DNA of 64,000 bases from CAILUG01 sp903844415 (lineage in GTDB: Bacteria > Pseudomonadota > Gammaproteobacteria > Pseudomonadales > Pseudohongiellaceae): the NCBI GenBank assembly GCA_947477655.1, contig CANJTS010000002.1:124001-188000 (forward strand), read 5' to 3'. How positions within the stretch are numbered: position 1 is the first letter of the stretch; every line of letters starts with the position of its first letter. Below, piece by piece: positions 1 through 8,399 of the stretch. A program made the translations under genes and the position numbers. The notes beneath the pieces were generated by a model. That model saw nothing but the letters and a program-made list of their open reading frames with translations, was not told where the DNA came from and ran no database searches.

Positions 1-473
1 TTGCAAAATGCTGGGCAGCCGTACTGCGCAATCAACATGTCCAGCGTAACAACAGGCACCGTCACACTACCGTCCCACACCACATTTTTAAACGATGGGT
101 CTTGTTGCACGCTATTGATCCACTGTTTTGACATGGAGGTTACCGTTGGTGTACGACTGCTGATGTAAAGCGTTGCCGACCCGGCAACTGCACCAATGGC
201 CTGTTCGAGCAAAGAGATACGAGTGTTGCGGCCGTAGAAGCGTCGCAACCAAACCATCAAGCTTGGTTGTGGTTCCACCGCCACCGTTGTGGCCCCGAGC
301 GCATCCCAAACCCTTAAGCGATTGCCCACATGGGCACCTATGTCAAAACACAAAGCGCCGCGTGCAATGAACTGCGCATAAAAGTGCTGCATACGTTGAA
401 AGCGTCCGGGCAAACAGTAATACATGAGTATTGAGCGTAGGATGCCGAGCTGTTGAGGTAAGAGTTTGAACAT
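1..473 (-). CDS. FkbM family methyltransferase, 3' end cut by window edge
   Basis: The frame opens with ATG at 473 on the minus strand and runs off the window start without a stop, giving about 157 residues. It contains the SAM-binding signature of FkbM-type methyltransferases: CFDIGAHVGN at about residues 45-54, followed by AVEPQPSLMVWL. Such enzymes methylate hydroxyls on sugars or natural products, and many sit in surface polysaccharide or glycosylation loci. Here the substrate cannot be told because the downstream neighbours are outside the window. It is divergent from the MFS gene, with a 233-base AT-rich gap between them that should hold both promoters. Confidence 0.85.
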   Translation of the reverse strand, partial: MFKLLPQQLGILRSILMYYCLPGRFQRMQHFYAQFIARGALCFDIGAHVGNRLRVWDALGATTVAVEPQPSLMVWLRRFYGRNTRISLLEQAIGAVAGSATLYISSRTPTVTSMSKQWINSVQQDPSFKNVVWDGSVTVPVVTLDMLIAQYGCPAFC

Positions 474-706
474 AGGGATGCAGGTATTCCGTATTATGTT
501 ATCTGCGGTAGCAGTTTCAATGGTATGTGTATGCTGTTTACAAAATTTTTCAACGCTTATTGATGGAACAGATTATCATCCTAACAGTAATAATAATTAC
601 CTAGTTTTAAATTCAGATAATAAGAAAAATGCCAGCCAAGGCGGTACTTTTCTTTTAACTCTAAAGCGGTCGGTAGAAACTTTTAGCGCCCAGGAGCGCC
701 ACCCAC

Positions 707-1954
707 ATGCAAAAATCCGAACATACTGCTGAAAACACCACAGACGGCATTCTTACTACGGTGGGTTCCACTGTTGGCTTATCGTTTGGTCCGAGTGTAA
801 TCGCCATCCTCGCGGTCAGCCCGTTTATTCCCTCCATCGAACAAGAATTTGGCTGGTCGCGTGTGCAGGTCTCCCTCGCAATAACCATTGTCTCCTACAT
901 GATAGTGCTGGTGTCGCCCTTGCAAGGCTTCCTGGTTGACCGGTTTGGGCCGCGCAAAGTAATACTGTCTTCCATCCCTATGTTCGCTCTGGGCTTGGCG
1001 GCATTTTATTGGCAGCCCAACAATCTTGCTGTGTTTTATGGGTTATGGGCCTTGATTCCAATTTTGAGTATTGGGCTGTGGCCACTGGGTTATTTGCAGG
1101 CAGTGAGCCGCTGGTTTGATCGGCGGCTAGGTTTGGCACTTGGCTGCGCCAATGCCGGTATTGGGGTTGGCAGCACCATTGTGCCTTTAATAATTACTAC
1201 GCTTATTAGTATGTACGATTGGCGCACTGCGTTTCTTGGATTGGCAGCCATGGTGTTATTTGTCACCTGGCCTGCGGTGTATTTCTGTGTGCGTGAGCCG
1301 TCCTTAACTGACGAGTTTGCTGCGCAAAGTGCCGTCCAAAAAGCGTTTGGTTTGTCATTCGCTCAAGCCACCAAGCAACCAGCGTTTTATGTTTTGATGG
1401 GATCTTTTTTTCTGCTCGGCATGACAGCGACAAGCCTTGTTACCCAACAGGTGCCGCTGTTGATGGAGGCGGGTTGGACACAAACTGATGCCTCTTACGT
1501 ACAGGCCTTATTTGGTTTTGCTTTATTGTTTGCGCGGGTGTTGGTCGGTTTTGTCATCGACCATATCTTTGCGCCTTTAGTCATGCTCGTAGTGTCGATC
1601 GGCGGTGCTGCTGCTTGTATTTTGTATGCGGTTTATCCTGATGCGGGCATCGTAAGTGCGATGTTGCTAGGCCTCTTGTTAGGTGCAGAATTCGATGTGC
1701 TGGCCTTTCTGATCAAGCGTTATTTCGGCAACGTCGCCTACGGCAAAATTTACGGGGTAATTTTTGCGGTATTCTATTTCGGCTCAGGTCTGGGCATAGC
1801 CGGTTTGGCAATGAGCCGGCAAATTTTTGGGTCTTACGATACAGGCCTTTATCTTGCTGCTGGTGTGTTACTCACTTGTGCAGTGTTGGTCAGTTTCTTG
1901 CCACACTACAAATTTAAGGTCGGCACACAGCCCCAGTTAAACGCAACCGTTTAG
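707..1954 (+). CDS. MFS transporter, 415 aa
   Basis: This is a major facilitator permease of normal length with about 12 hydrophobic segments. The family signature between helices 2 and 3 is visible as LVDRFGPRKVIL (about residues 84-95), and the N-terminal half has the FGWSRVQVSLA stretch typical of the monocarboxylate/oxalate-formate-like MFS branch. The start at 707 is preceded by AGGAG at a slightly long spacing. No substrate-specific neighbour is present, so the cargo (probably an organic anion) is only inferred. It stands alone between a divergent FkbM gene and a DUF1415 gene. Confidence 0.85.
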   Translation: MQKSEHTAENTTDGILTTVGSTVGLSFGPSVIAILAVSPFIPSIEQEFGWSRVQVSLAITIVSYMIVLVSPLQGFLVDRFGPRKVILSSIPMFALGLAAFYWQPNNLAVFYGLWALIPILSIGLWPLGYLQAVSRWFDRRLGLALGCANAGIGVGSTIVPLIITTLISMYDWRTAFLGLAAMVLFVTWPAVYFCVREPSLTDEFAAQSAVQKAFGLSFAQATKQPAFYVLMGSFFLLGMTATSLVTQQVPLLMEAGWTQTDASYVQALFGFALLFARVLVGFVIDHIFAPLVMLVVSIGGAAACILYAVYPDAGIVSAMLLGLLLGAEFDVLAFLIKRYFGNVAYGKIYGVIFAVFYFGSGLGIAGLAMSRQIFGSYDTGLYLAAGVLLTCAVLVSFLPHYKFKVGTQPQLNATV

Positions 1955-2048
1955 TTACAGTTGGTGCCCATTCAGATGGTTGCTTATAGTTTTTAGTATC
2001 GACACGTCGATACGCAACCTAATTCACCCGCTTATCCAGAGTTAGCAA

Positions 2049-2642
2049 ATGTCAGACCAAGTAAAACCAGTAGAACAACACATCAGAACCTGGCTGGAGA
2101 ACTTTGTGGTCGGGCTTAATCTCTGCCCCTTTGCCAAGCCCGTACTTTTTTCAACGGCGCTGCGTATTACGGTGAGTAAAGCGACTGAATTTGATGCAAT
2201 GCTCAAGGTCTTTCTGACGGAGCTCGATTTAATTCAGCAAAGTAGCGAACAAGAAATCGCTACTACATTGCTGGTATTTCCCGATGCCTTGACCAGCTTT
2301 GACGACTATCTTGATTTTGTCGAAAGTGCTGAGGAGTTGTTAACTGATGTTGGCCTAGACGGTGTTATTCAGTTAGCCAGCTTTCACCCGTTGTACCAGT
2401 TTGCCGGTGAACCTCCACAGGCCGCCAGCCACTTTACTAATCGCTCTCCTTATCCAGTCATTCATTTTTTGCGCGAAGCGATGATGACACGGGTATTAAC
2501 TGAATTTTCTAATCCCGAGCAGATACCCGAGCGTAATATTCAAACACTTGAAAAAATAGGCCGCGCAGAAATAGAGCAACGCTGGCACACAATTTTTTCC
2601 GATAAGTTGTCTGCACACCTGCTAGAAAATAAAAATTCTTGA
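2049..2642 (+). CDS. DUF1415 family protein, 197 aa
   Basis: The N-terminal motif WLENFVVGLNLCPFAKPV and the later FHPLYQFAGE and NRSPYPVIHFLRE segments are the hallmark of the DUF1415 family, which is common in Gammaproteobacteria and has no established biochemical role. It has no signal peptide and is probably cytoplasmic. The following DTW-domain gene begins 35 bases later on the same strand, so the two may be cotranscribed. The ATG at 2049 has only a weak ribosome-binding sequence. Confidence 0.85.
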   Translation: MSDQVKPVEQHIRTWLENFVVGLNLCPFAKPVLFSTALRITVSKATEFDAMLKVFLTELDLIQQSSEQEIATTLLVFPDALTSFDDYLDFVESAEELLTDVGLDGVIQLASFHPLYQFAGEPPQAASHFTNRSPYPVIHFLREAMMTRVLTEFSNPEQIPERNIQTLEKIGRAEIEQRWHTIFSDKLSAHLLENKNS

Positions 2643-2676
2643 TGAAGCCAACAGTTACTTATATTTACGTTGAACT

Positions 2677-3378
2677 GTGCCGCAGGATTACTGCCTGATG
2701 CGCAGTGTTGTGCGTAACCCAACCCCACGCTGTGGGTGTTGTCAGATGCCACCCCGCTGGTGTATTTGTGCGGCCCAGTACGACATCACTTGTCCCTTGC
2801 AGATCGACCTGTTGAGCCATCCGCGTGAATTAACCAGACCCAGCAGCACCGGCAACTTGATCACACGAGTTATGCCCGAGGCCAAGCAACATGTGTGGAC
2901 TTTGGCGCAGCGACCCACTGCAACACGGGTGCTAAACCCCGTGCGTGAACCCTGGATACTACATCCCCGTGGACGACCAGCCCCAGTTGGAGCAGATGCT
3001 GCTGGCGTGCAAGTGATTTTGCTCGATGGTTTGTGGAATGAGACCGCAGTCATGAGCCGCGAGGTGGCGATGTGGGGACGCTTGGTGAGTTTGCCGATGA
3101 CAGGTGCGAGCCGCTTTTGGTTGCGGGCGCAGCAGGAAAGCGACCGCTTCTCGACCGTTGAAGCATTGCTGTTTGTATTGGCTGCTCTCCACCTTGCAGT
3201 GCCATATGAAGCGCTGCGCGTACAATTTGAATTACATGTTTATGCCAGTTTACGTTCGCGCGGACGCAAAGATCTTGCGGCTGAATTCCTCGCTGGCTCA
3301 GTGTTGCTTACAGCTCTGCCTGATTTTCTCGACCAACTACACACCCGCCGACCACTAGAGGCACCAAGCTCTGTCTGA
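2677..3378 (+). CDS. DTW-domain tRNA-uridine aminocarboxypropyltransferase-like protein
   Basis: DTW enzymes (TapT/YfiP in E. coli) transfer the aminocarboxypropyl group of SAM to a tRNA uridine, giving acp3U. The N-terminal zinc-like cysteine cluster RCGCCQMPPRWCIC is present (about residues 18-31), followed by LLSHPRELTRPSSTG and the core ILLDGLWNE. The name-giving D-x-T-W is D-G-L-W here, a Thr to Leu change. The C-terminal RFSTVEALLFVLAAL helix is typical. The longest frame starts with GTG at 2677; ATG at 2698 is an alternative start that keeps the cysteine cluster. The length of 233 aa is normal. Confidence 0.82.
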   Translation: MPQDYCLMRSVVRNPTPRCGCCQMPPRWCICAAQYDITCPLQIDLLSHPRELTRPSSTGNLITRVMPEAKQHVWTLAQRPTATRVLNPVREPWILHPRGRPAPVGADAAGVQVILLDGLWNETAVMSREVAMWGRLVSLPMTGASRFWLRAQQESDRFSTVEALLFVLAALHLAVPYEALRVQFELHVYASLRSRGRKDLAAEFLAGSVLLTALPDFLDQLHTRRPLEAPSSV

Positions 3379-3556
3379 ATAAGTGTAGAGATTACTAGGA
3401 ATTATAGATTTGTGTGCCCCATCGAGCAGCGGCACAACGTGTGTTGAGGGTGCCAAAGTAGGCACAGCAGAGGCTTACATCATCACGCCTGTATTCATCG
3501 GAGGGCACAGCCCTGACTCTGTGCACAAGCCTTACCGTCAGCCAACAAGTAGCTGT

Positions 3557-4195
3557 TTATATCAATGTGGTTTTTCTTTTGAATTCACACAAGTCATTAA
3601 TTAAACAACTGCCACACTTAGGTGTACGCGCCATACAAGTATAACGGCCATGCAATATCAGCCAGTGGTGGGCATCCTGCATAAATTCTGCAGGGATAAA
3701 TTTCACCAATCGGTTTTCTACTTCCTGTACATTTTTTCCGGGTGCCAGCCCGGTGCGGTTAGACACGCGGAAGATGTGAGTGTCGACCGCCATAGTTGCT
3801 TGCCCAAAGGCTGTATTGAGGATGACATTAGCTGTTTTTCGGCCCACTCCAGGCAGAGCTTCGAGCGCGGCGCGATTGGCTGGCACTACACAATTGTGCT
3901 GCTCAACGAGAATGCCACATGTCTTGATGATATTCGCAGCCTTGGTATTAAACAGGCCAATAGTCTTGATGTAGGTTTTTAGTAAATCTATACCCAGCTT
4001 ATGCATGGCAGCAGGCGTGTTAGCGACAGCAAATAACAGGGTGGTGGCTTTGTTGACACTCACATCCGTGGCTTGTGCCGACAATATCACCGCGATTAAT
4101 AATTCAAACGCAGAAGCAAATACCAGTTCGGTGGTGGGATGGGGGTTGTGGGCGCACAAGCGCTTAAAAATTTCTGTGCGTTTAACTTTGTTCAT
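3557..4195 (-). CDS. nth: Endonuclease III
   Basis: This is a bifunctional DNA glycosylase/AP lyase that removes oxidised pyrimidines in base excision repair. It is 212 aa, the usual size. The helix-hairpin-helix LPGVGRKTA carries the Schiff-base lysine K120, and the catalytic aspartate is D138 in AVDTHIFRV. The C-terminal [4Fe-4S] loop C-x6-C-x2-C-x5-C is at Cys187, 194, 197 and 203. It is the last gene of the rnf cluster, starting 10 bases after the rnfG stop. rnfABCDGE-nth is the classical gammaproteobacterial order, and here nth follows rnfG directly because rnfE is missing. Confidence 0.96.
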   Translation of the reverse strand: MNKVKRTEIFKRLCAHNPHPTTELVFASAFELLIAVILSAQATDVSVNKATTLLFAVANTPAAMHKLGIDLLKTYIKTIGLFNTKAANIIKTCGILVEQHNCVVPANRAALEALPGVGRKTANVILNTAFGQATMAVDTHIFRVSNRTGLAPGKNVQEVENRLVKFIPAEFMQDAHHWLILHGRYTCMARTPKCGSCLINDLCEFKRKTTLI

Positions 4196-4205
4196 TTTTC
4201 ACGGC

Positions 4206-5063
4206 TCACTGTTTGCCGGTAACCCTGACACGTTTGCTGCTGCCGATTGCGGGTAAATCTGCATTGGGTTTGGGTAGACGCGAGGTGAAAATTTTACGCA
4301 GCGCTAGCGCGAGGCCAAACCCAAACAAAACGCCCGGATGGAACATCAATAACCAAAAGGAATAACTGTCACGGCTGGAGAGATTTTGATTCGCGTCGGT
4401 AACCAGGGACAGCAATGGAGTACGTTCCTGATTAAAGAGTGCTGCGCGATTGGCTGCAAAAAAATTCAAGGCATTTTCAACTGCGTTGACTATTGCCCGT
4501 GGCGTAATGGTGGCGCCAGTAAACTGATCAAACTCACCACCGTCTTTTTTGACTTTCCACAAGAGTGGGTCAGTATTGTTGAGCGAACGATTGTTAAAGC
4601 TCAGTATCCAGTTGGACTTAATTAGCTCTATTTTGTCACCAAGGCGAGCTGTTTCATTGTGTTGAACAACGCGTACCCCCTCGATGCTGCCATCGGTGCG
4701 AATGCCAATCATCAAAACTATACGGCCACCAAAACCTGCTAATGTTTCCAGCGGCAGAACTATTGCGGTTGGCTCACCTTGTTCAGTAGCTACAAACGCT
4801 GGTCGGGTAAGGCTCAGGCCCAGCAGTTCGTTCTGGTTAAATAGAGTGTTGCTGGGCGCTAATAAAAAAGCAGAGTTGGCCAAGTTGTTGTCGTGGGGAA
4901 CAGTTGCCAAAATTTCATCGAGTAAAAGGATAGTGTTTTTTTGTTGCTGATGTTGCCACAGATAGTCATTGGTCCAACTAAGAACTGTCAGCAGCACGAG
5001 CACTCCGGCGGCGCACAACCCAAGCCGCAAAAGAGTGTGATGCTTTGACATGGTGAGGTTCAC
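4206..5063 (-). CDS. rnfG: RnfG with C-terminal extension resembling the last helix of RnfE
   Basis: RnfG is the membrane-anchored flavoprotein of the Rnf (Rsx) ferredoxin:NAD+ oxidoreductase. It has one N-terminal transmembrane helix, a periplasmic FMN domain, and FMN bound covalently to the second Thr of FTGATITPRA (T185). The family usually ends soon after this motif, at about 205-215 aa. This one is 285 aa. Residues about 236-258 form an extra hydrophobic helix (FWLLMFHPGVLFGFGLALAL) that closely resembles the C-terminal helix of RnfE (PPGAFIGLGL in E. coli RsxE), followed by a basic tail. No separate rnfE lies between here and nth, so a deletion seems to have fused rnfG to the rnfE tail. 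The start is GTG at 5063, overlapping the rnfD stop by 4 bases; ATG at 5051 is an alternative. Confidence 0.88.
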   Translation of the reverse strand: MNLTMSKHHTLLRLGLCAAGVLVLLTVLSWTNDYLWQHQQQKNTILLLDEILATVPHDNNLANSAFLLAPSNTLFNQNELLGLSLTRPAFVATEQGEPTAIVLPLETLAGFGGRIVLMIGIRTDGSIEGVRVVQHNETARLGDKIELIKSNWILSFNNRSLNNTDPLLWKVKKDGGEFDQFTGATITPRAIVNAVENALNFFAANRAALFNQERTPLLSLVTDANQNLSSRDSYSFWLLMFHPGVLFGFGLALALRKIFTSRLPKPNADLPAIGSSKRVRVTGKQ

Positions 5064-6091
5064 TTTTGATGGCCAAAGGTGCGGGGTTTGGTGTAAAAAT
5101 CGATCAATGGCACAGCAGAATTTCCTAGCAATACAGCAAAGGCTACCCCATCGGGATAGGCACTCCAGCTTCGCATGACAAAAATTAACAGGCCAATTAA
5201 TGCACCATAAATTAATTGTCCGCGTTTGCTGGTGGCGGCAGTAACAGGATCAGTGGCAATAAAAAAAGCAGCCAACATGGAGCCCCCGGCAAACAGATGT
5301 AACAAAGGTGAACCATGACTTGCTGAACTGCCACCGTCATAAAATAACACGGCCAGCAGTGCCAAGGTGCTTAAGACGCTAGCAGGAATATGCCAGCTGA
5401 TAATCCGTTTGTAGAGCAGGTAAACACCGCCCATGAGGAAACCGGCGTTTACCCATTCCCAACCCCGCGCTGACCAGGCACTCATCAATGGATTTTGCTG
5501 CCAGAACTCGCTCACCAACTGGGCGCTCGTTTGGTTGCGAAAACTATCTAGGGCGGTAGCGCCGGTAAATGCATCAAAACCAAATTCAGGTTCGACATCT
5601 ATAAAAAAGGCAAATGAATCTGCCAGAGTCGGTACACTTTCTGCCACACCAAGTGGTAGTAGCCAGCGTGTCATCAGATCAGGATACAACAGCAGCAAAA
5701 ATGCATAGGCTGTCATGGCAGGGTTAAACGGGTTGTTGCCGAGTCCACCAAAGAGATGTTTGGCCACTACAATGGCGATGGTGATGCCAAATAAACTTAA
5801 CCACCACGGCACAGTAGGTGGCAAAGCCAACGCTAGTAATACTGCGGTAACTATTGCGCTGTAATCACCAAGATGAAGCGCCACCGCCCGTTTGCGCAAA
5901 CGTAATACCATTGCTTCCAGCACTAAGGCCAGCAGTACAAGCCAAACCACATTCAATACTGTGCCCCAGCCGAAAAAAAATACCAGTGCAGTTAGTCCCG
6001 GCACACAGGCCAGCAATACTTGTTGCATCAGATGACTTATCGCAACACCTTGATGAGCGTGGGGAGAACTGTGCAGTTGGATGGCGTTCAT
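5060..6091 (-). CDS. rnfD: Electron transport complex subunit RnfD
   Basis: RnfD is an integral membrane subunit of the Rnf complex, homologous to NqrB, with a covalent FMN. At 343 aa it is normal in length, with about nine or ten hydrophobic segments. The FMN attachment motif is DAFTGATALD, with the modified threonine probably T179. NNPFNPAMTAYAFLLLLYP and TDPVTAATSKRGQLIYG are typical of the family. ATG at 6091 overlaps the rnfC stop (ATGA), and its own stop overlaps the rnfG start, so translation is likely coupled. Nothing in this subunit looks degraded. Confidence 0.95.
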   Translation of the reverse strand: MNAIQLHSSPHAHQGVAISHLMQQVLLACVPGLTALVFFFGWGTVLNVVWLVLLALVLEAMVLRLRKRAVALHLGDYSAIVTAVLLALALPPTVPWWLSLFGITIAIVVAKHLFGGLGNNPFNPAMTAYAFLLLLYPDLMTRWLLPLGVAESVPTLADSFAFFIDVEPEFGFDAFTGATALDSFRNQTSAQLVSEFWQQNPLMSAWSARGWEWVNAGFLMGGVYLLYKRIISWHIPASVLSTLALLAVLFYDGGSSASHGSPLLHLFAGGSMLAAFFIATDPVTAATSKRGQLIYGALIGLLIFVMRSWSAYPDGVAFAVLLGNSAVPLIDFYTKPRTFGHQK

Positions 6092-7740
6092 CTGGAATCA
6101 TCCTGCTGGTCGGGATTAGGCAAGTACGCGGCAGTGTTATCAGCTTGGCTGTCGGCTGTTGTTAAATTGTTACTGGCAGCATCAACAGCAGCTGCAAAAT
6201 CTTGCAGGGCCTTTTTGGCTTTCACGCGCGCCATCGCTGCTGCAATTGCCGCTTGTGCCAAACTTGGTGTGGCGGTTTGCTCAAGTTGTTGGTGGGCAAG
6301 AGTCGCACGGGTTGCGCGGCGTTGTTCTTCTTGTATTTTTTCTGCGGCCTTGCGTGCTTGATGAAATTCAAAACGCGCCCGGGACTGATTGGCCATAAGT
6401 AGTTTTTCCTCAGCAATTCTAATATCTGCTTTGGTCGCCCGGAAATATTGCACCAGTGGAATGTGACTGGGGCAAACATAAGAACAAGCCCCACATTCAA
6501 TGCAATCGTGTAAATTAAGTGTGGTTGCTTGTTGCAGTTGTTCACTCTTGCTGGCCCAATAAAGTTGTTGGGGCAACAAAAGTACTGGGCATACTTCGGT
6601 ACAAAAACCGCAGCGGATACAGTTTTGTTCCGGTTCAGCCGCAGGTATTTCGGCAGCAGTACTGGCAATAACACAGGCACTTGTTGCTAATACCGGCACA
6701 TTATTTGAAGTTAACGCAATGCCAGTAAGTGAACCACCGTGAATCAAACTGCTCACTTTAGTTTGATCGACAGCCGCGTGTTTTAACAGTTCATTGATGG
6801 GAGTTCCAAGCAGCACACAATAATTGCCAGGATTAACCAGTGCGCTGCCTGTGATAGTAGTGATACGGCTTACCAGCACCTCGCCATGCACAACCGCTCG
6901 AGCAATGGCATGTGCTGTGGATACGTTAAAACACAAAAAGCCCTGCTCCACTGCCAAGGTTCCTGTAGCAATTTCGCTGCCGGTAAGACTGTAGATCAAA
7001 AGTTTTTCGGCTCCAGAGGGATAAATACTAGGCACTACCACCAATTCAATACCGGAATCGGTCAGGGCTGCACGCATGGCGTTTAGCGCTGCTGGTTTGT
7101 TGTCTTCAATGGCAAACACACAACGGTTGGCAGCACTGATGTGAAGCAAAATTTGAATACCGGTGACGATATCGTCGGCACTTGCCTGCATCAGGGCATC
7201 ATCACAGGTTATAAAGGGTTCACACTCGCAGGCATTAATCACCAGCGTGTGCACTTTGTTGAGCAAGGTTGCACGTAACTTAGTAGCACTGGGCATTGCG
7301 CCACCACCCAAGCCGCAAATACCGGCCTGGGCAATACGGCTGATCAGCCTAGCAGCATCATAGTTTCTGAAGTCTGCCAGCGCGGGTAATTTGGTCCAGT
7401 GATTTTCTCCGTCGGGTTGCAGGATCACACACAACTCTGGCAAACCAGATTCATTGGGAACGGCATGTTCAGTTATCGACAGCACAGTGCCGGAAGTAGA
7501 GGCATGGATACTAAGACCAGTAGCGTCTGAACCCTGGGCAAGGCATTGGCCTTTTGACACATGATCGCCAACGTTTACACACAGTACAGCCGGAGCATGG
7601 CTGGGTTGCCGCAAGGCAATCACCAGTTGGCTCGGCAGTGGCACCTGCCTGATCGCAGTGCCCAGCGATTGCTGTTTGTGGTCGAGCGGATAAATACCGC
7701 CAGGAATGGGCCACACAGTTCTGGTAGTTGAAGTACTCAT
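6088..7740 (-). CDS. rnfC: Electron transport complex subunit RnfC
   Basis: RnfC is the peripheral NADH-binding subunit. It has an N-terminal barrel-sandwich part, a Rossmann-like NADH/FMN domain (GICGLGGGAMPSATKL), an SLBB-like segment, then two [4Fe-4S] motifs, CIRCGFCTEVCP at about residue 374 and CIECGACSYVCP at about 413. A basic, alanine-rich coiled-coil tail follows, as in other gammaproteobacterial RnfC proteins, with one copy of the AAIAAAMARVKAKKA repeat. I chose ATG at 7740 (550 aa) because it overlaps the rnfB stop as ATGA and gives the usual N-terminus. A frame with 47 further codons exists upstream but would lie inside rnfB. Confidence 0.94.
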   Translation of the reverse strand: MSTSTTRTVWPIPGGIYPLDHKQQSLGTAIRQVPLPSQLVIALRQPSHAPAVLCVNVGDHVSKGQCLAQGSDATGLSIHASTSGTVLSITEHAVPNESGLPELCVILQPDGENHWTKLPALADFRNYDAARLISRIAQAGICGLGGGAMPSATKLRATLLNKVHTLVINACECEPFITCDDALMQASADDIVTGIQILLHISAANRCVFAIEDNKPAALNAMRAALTDSGIELVVVPSIYPSGAEKLLIYSLTGSEIATGTLAVEQGFLCFNVSTAHAIARAVVHGEVLVSRITTITGSALVNPGNYCVLLGTPINELLKHAAVDQTKVSSLIHGGSLTGIALTSNNVPVLATSACVIASTAAEIPAAEPEQNCIRCGFCTEVCPVLLLPQQLYWASKSEQLQQATTLNLHDCIECGACSYVCPSHIPLVQYFRATKADIRIAEEKLLMANQSRARFEFHQARKAAEKIQEEQRRATRATLAHQQLEQTATPSLAQAAIAAAMARVKAKKALQDFAAAVDAASNNLTTADSQADNTAAYLPNPDQQDDSR

Positions 7741-8399
7741 CTGCCGGACTGCCCCTGCCGGTCGTTGCTGATCAGGTGGGGGTGAAGCGGCAGTGATTGC
7801 GGGCGCTGCCAATGCCAACCCTGCAAGGGAGTAAGGGCCACTATCATATCGATGCAATCGACTGGACATGGCTCCACACACAAATCACAACCGGTACATT
7901 CAGCGGTAATAACAGTGTGCATATGTTTACCGCTGCCCAATATCGCATCTACCGGACAAGCAGCAATACATTTGGTACAACCTATGCATTCTGCTTCCCG
8001 GATAAATGCAACCTTGCGTTCACTCTCAGTGCCGTGGGTGGGATTAAGCGGAATAACTTCAGTATGTAACAATGCAGCCAGTGCCTTTATGGTGCTGGCA
8101 CCACCGGGTGGACAAAGATTGATGGCACGGCCCTCGGCAATGGCCTGTGCATAAGGCCGACATCCTGGATATCCACATTGGCCACATTGGGTTTGCGGGA
8201 GCAGGGCATCGATTGCAGCAATGGTTATATCGTTGGCATGTTCTGGCGGTAGTTTCTGGGATAGTTTGTGCGATAGTTTCTTCTGCATTACCCGCACCAC
8301 TTCCCGCACCACTACCCGCAGCTGCCACACCAACACGGCAATCAATACCAAGACCAGCAGCAAAAGTAAGTAAGAGGAATAAGCCGTAAGAAAATTCAT
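7737..8399 (-). CDS. rnfB: Electron transport complex subunit RnfB
   Basis: RnfB is the ferredoxin-like entry subunit. It has an N-terminal membrane helix (residues 8-30), then the RnfB-type [4Fe-4S] domain with Cys72, 75, 80 and 96 (QCGQCGYPGCRPYA). Two bacterial-ferredoxin motifs follow: CIGCTKCIAACP (Cys138/141/144/148) and CTGCDLCVEPCP (Cys168/171/174/178). All twelve ligands are intact. The start at 8399 overlaps the stop of the short rnfA by 4 bases. At 220 aa it is slightly longer than E. coli RsxB, owing to a basic linker and a C-terminal tail. Confidence 0.95.
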   Translation of the reverse strand: MNFLTAYSSYLLLLLVLVLIAVLVWQLRVVVREVVRVMQKKLSHKLSQKLPPEHANDITIAAIDALLPQTQCGQCGYPGCRPYAQAIAEGRAINLCPPGGASTIKALAALLHTEVIPLNPTHGTESERKVAFIREAECIGCTKCIAACPVDAILGSGKHMHTVITAECTGCDLCVEPCPVDCIDMIVALTPLQGWHWQRPQSLPLHPHLISNDRQGQSGR

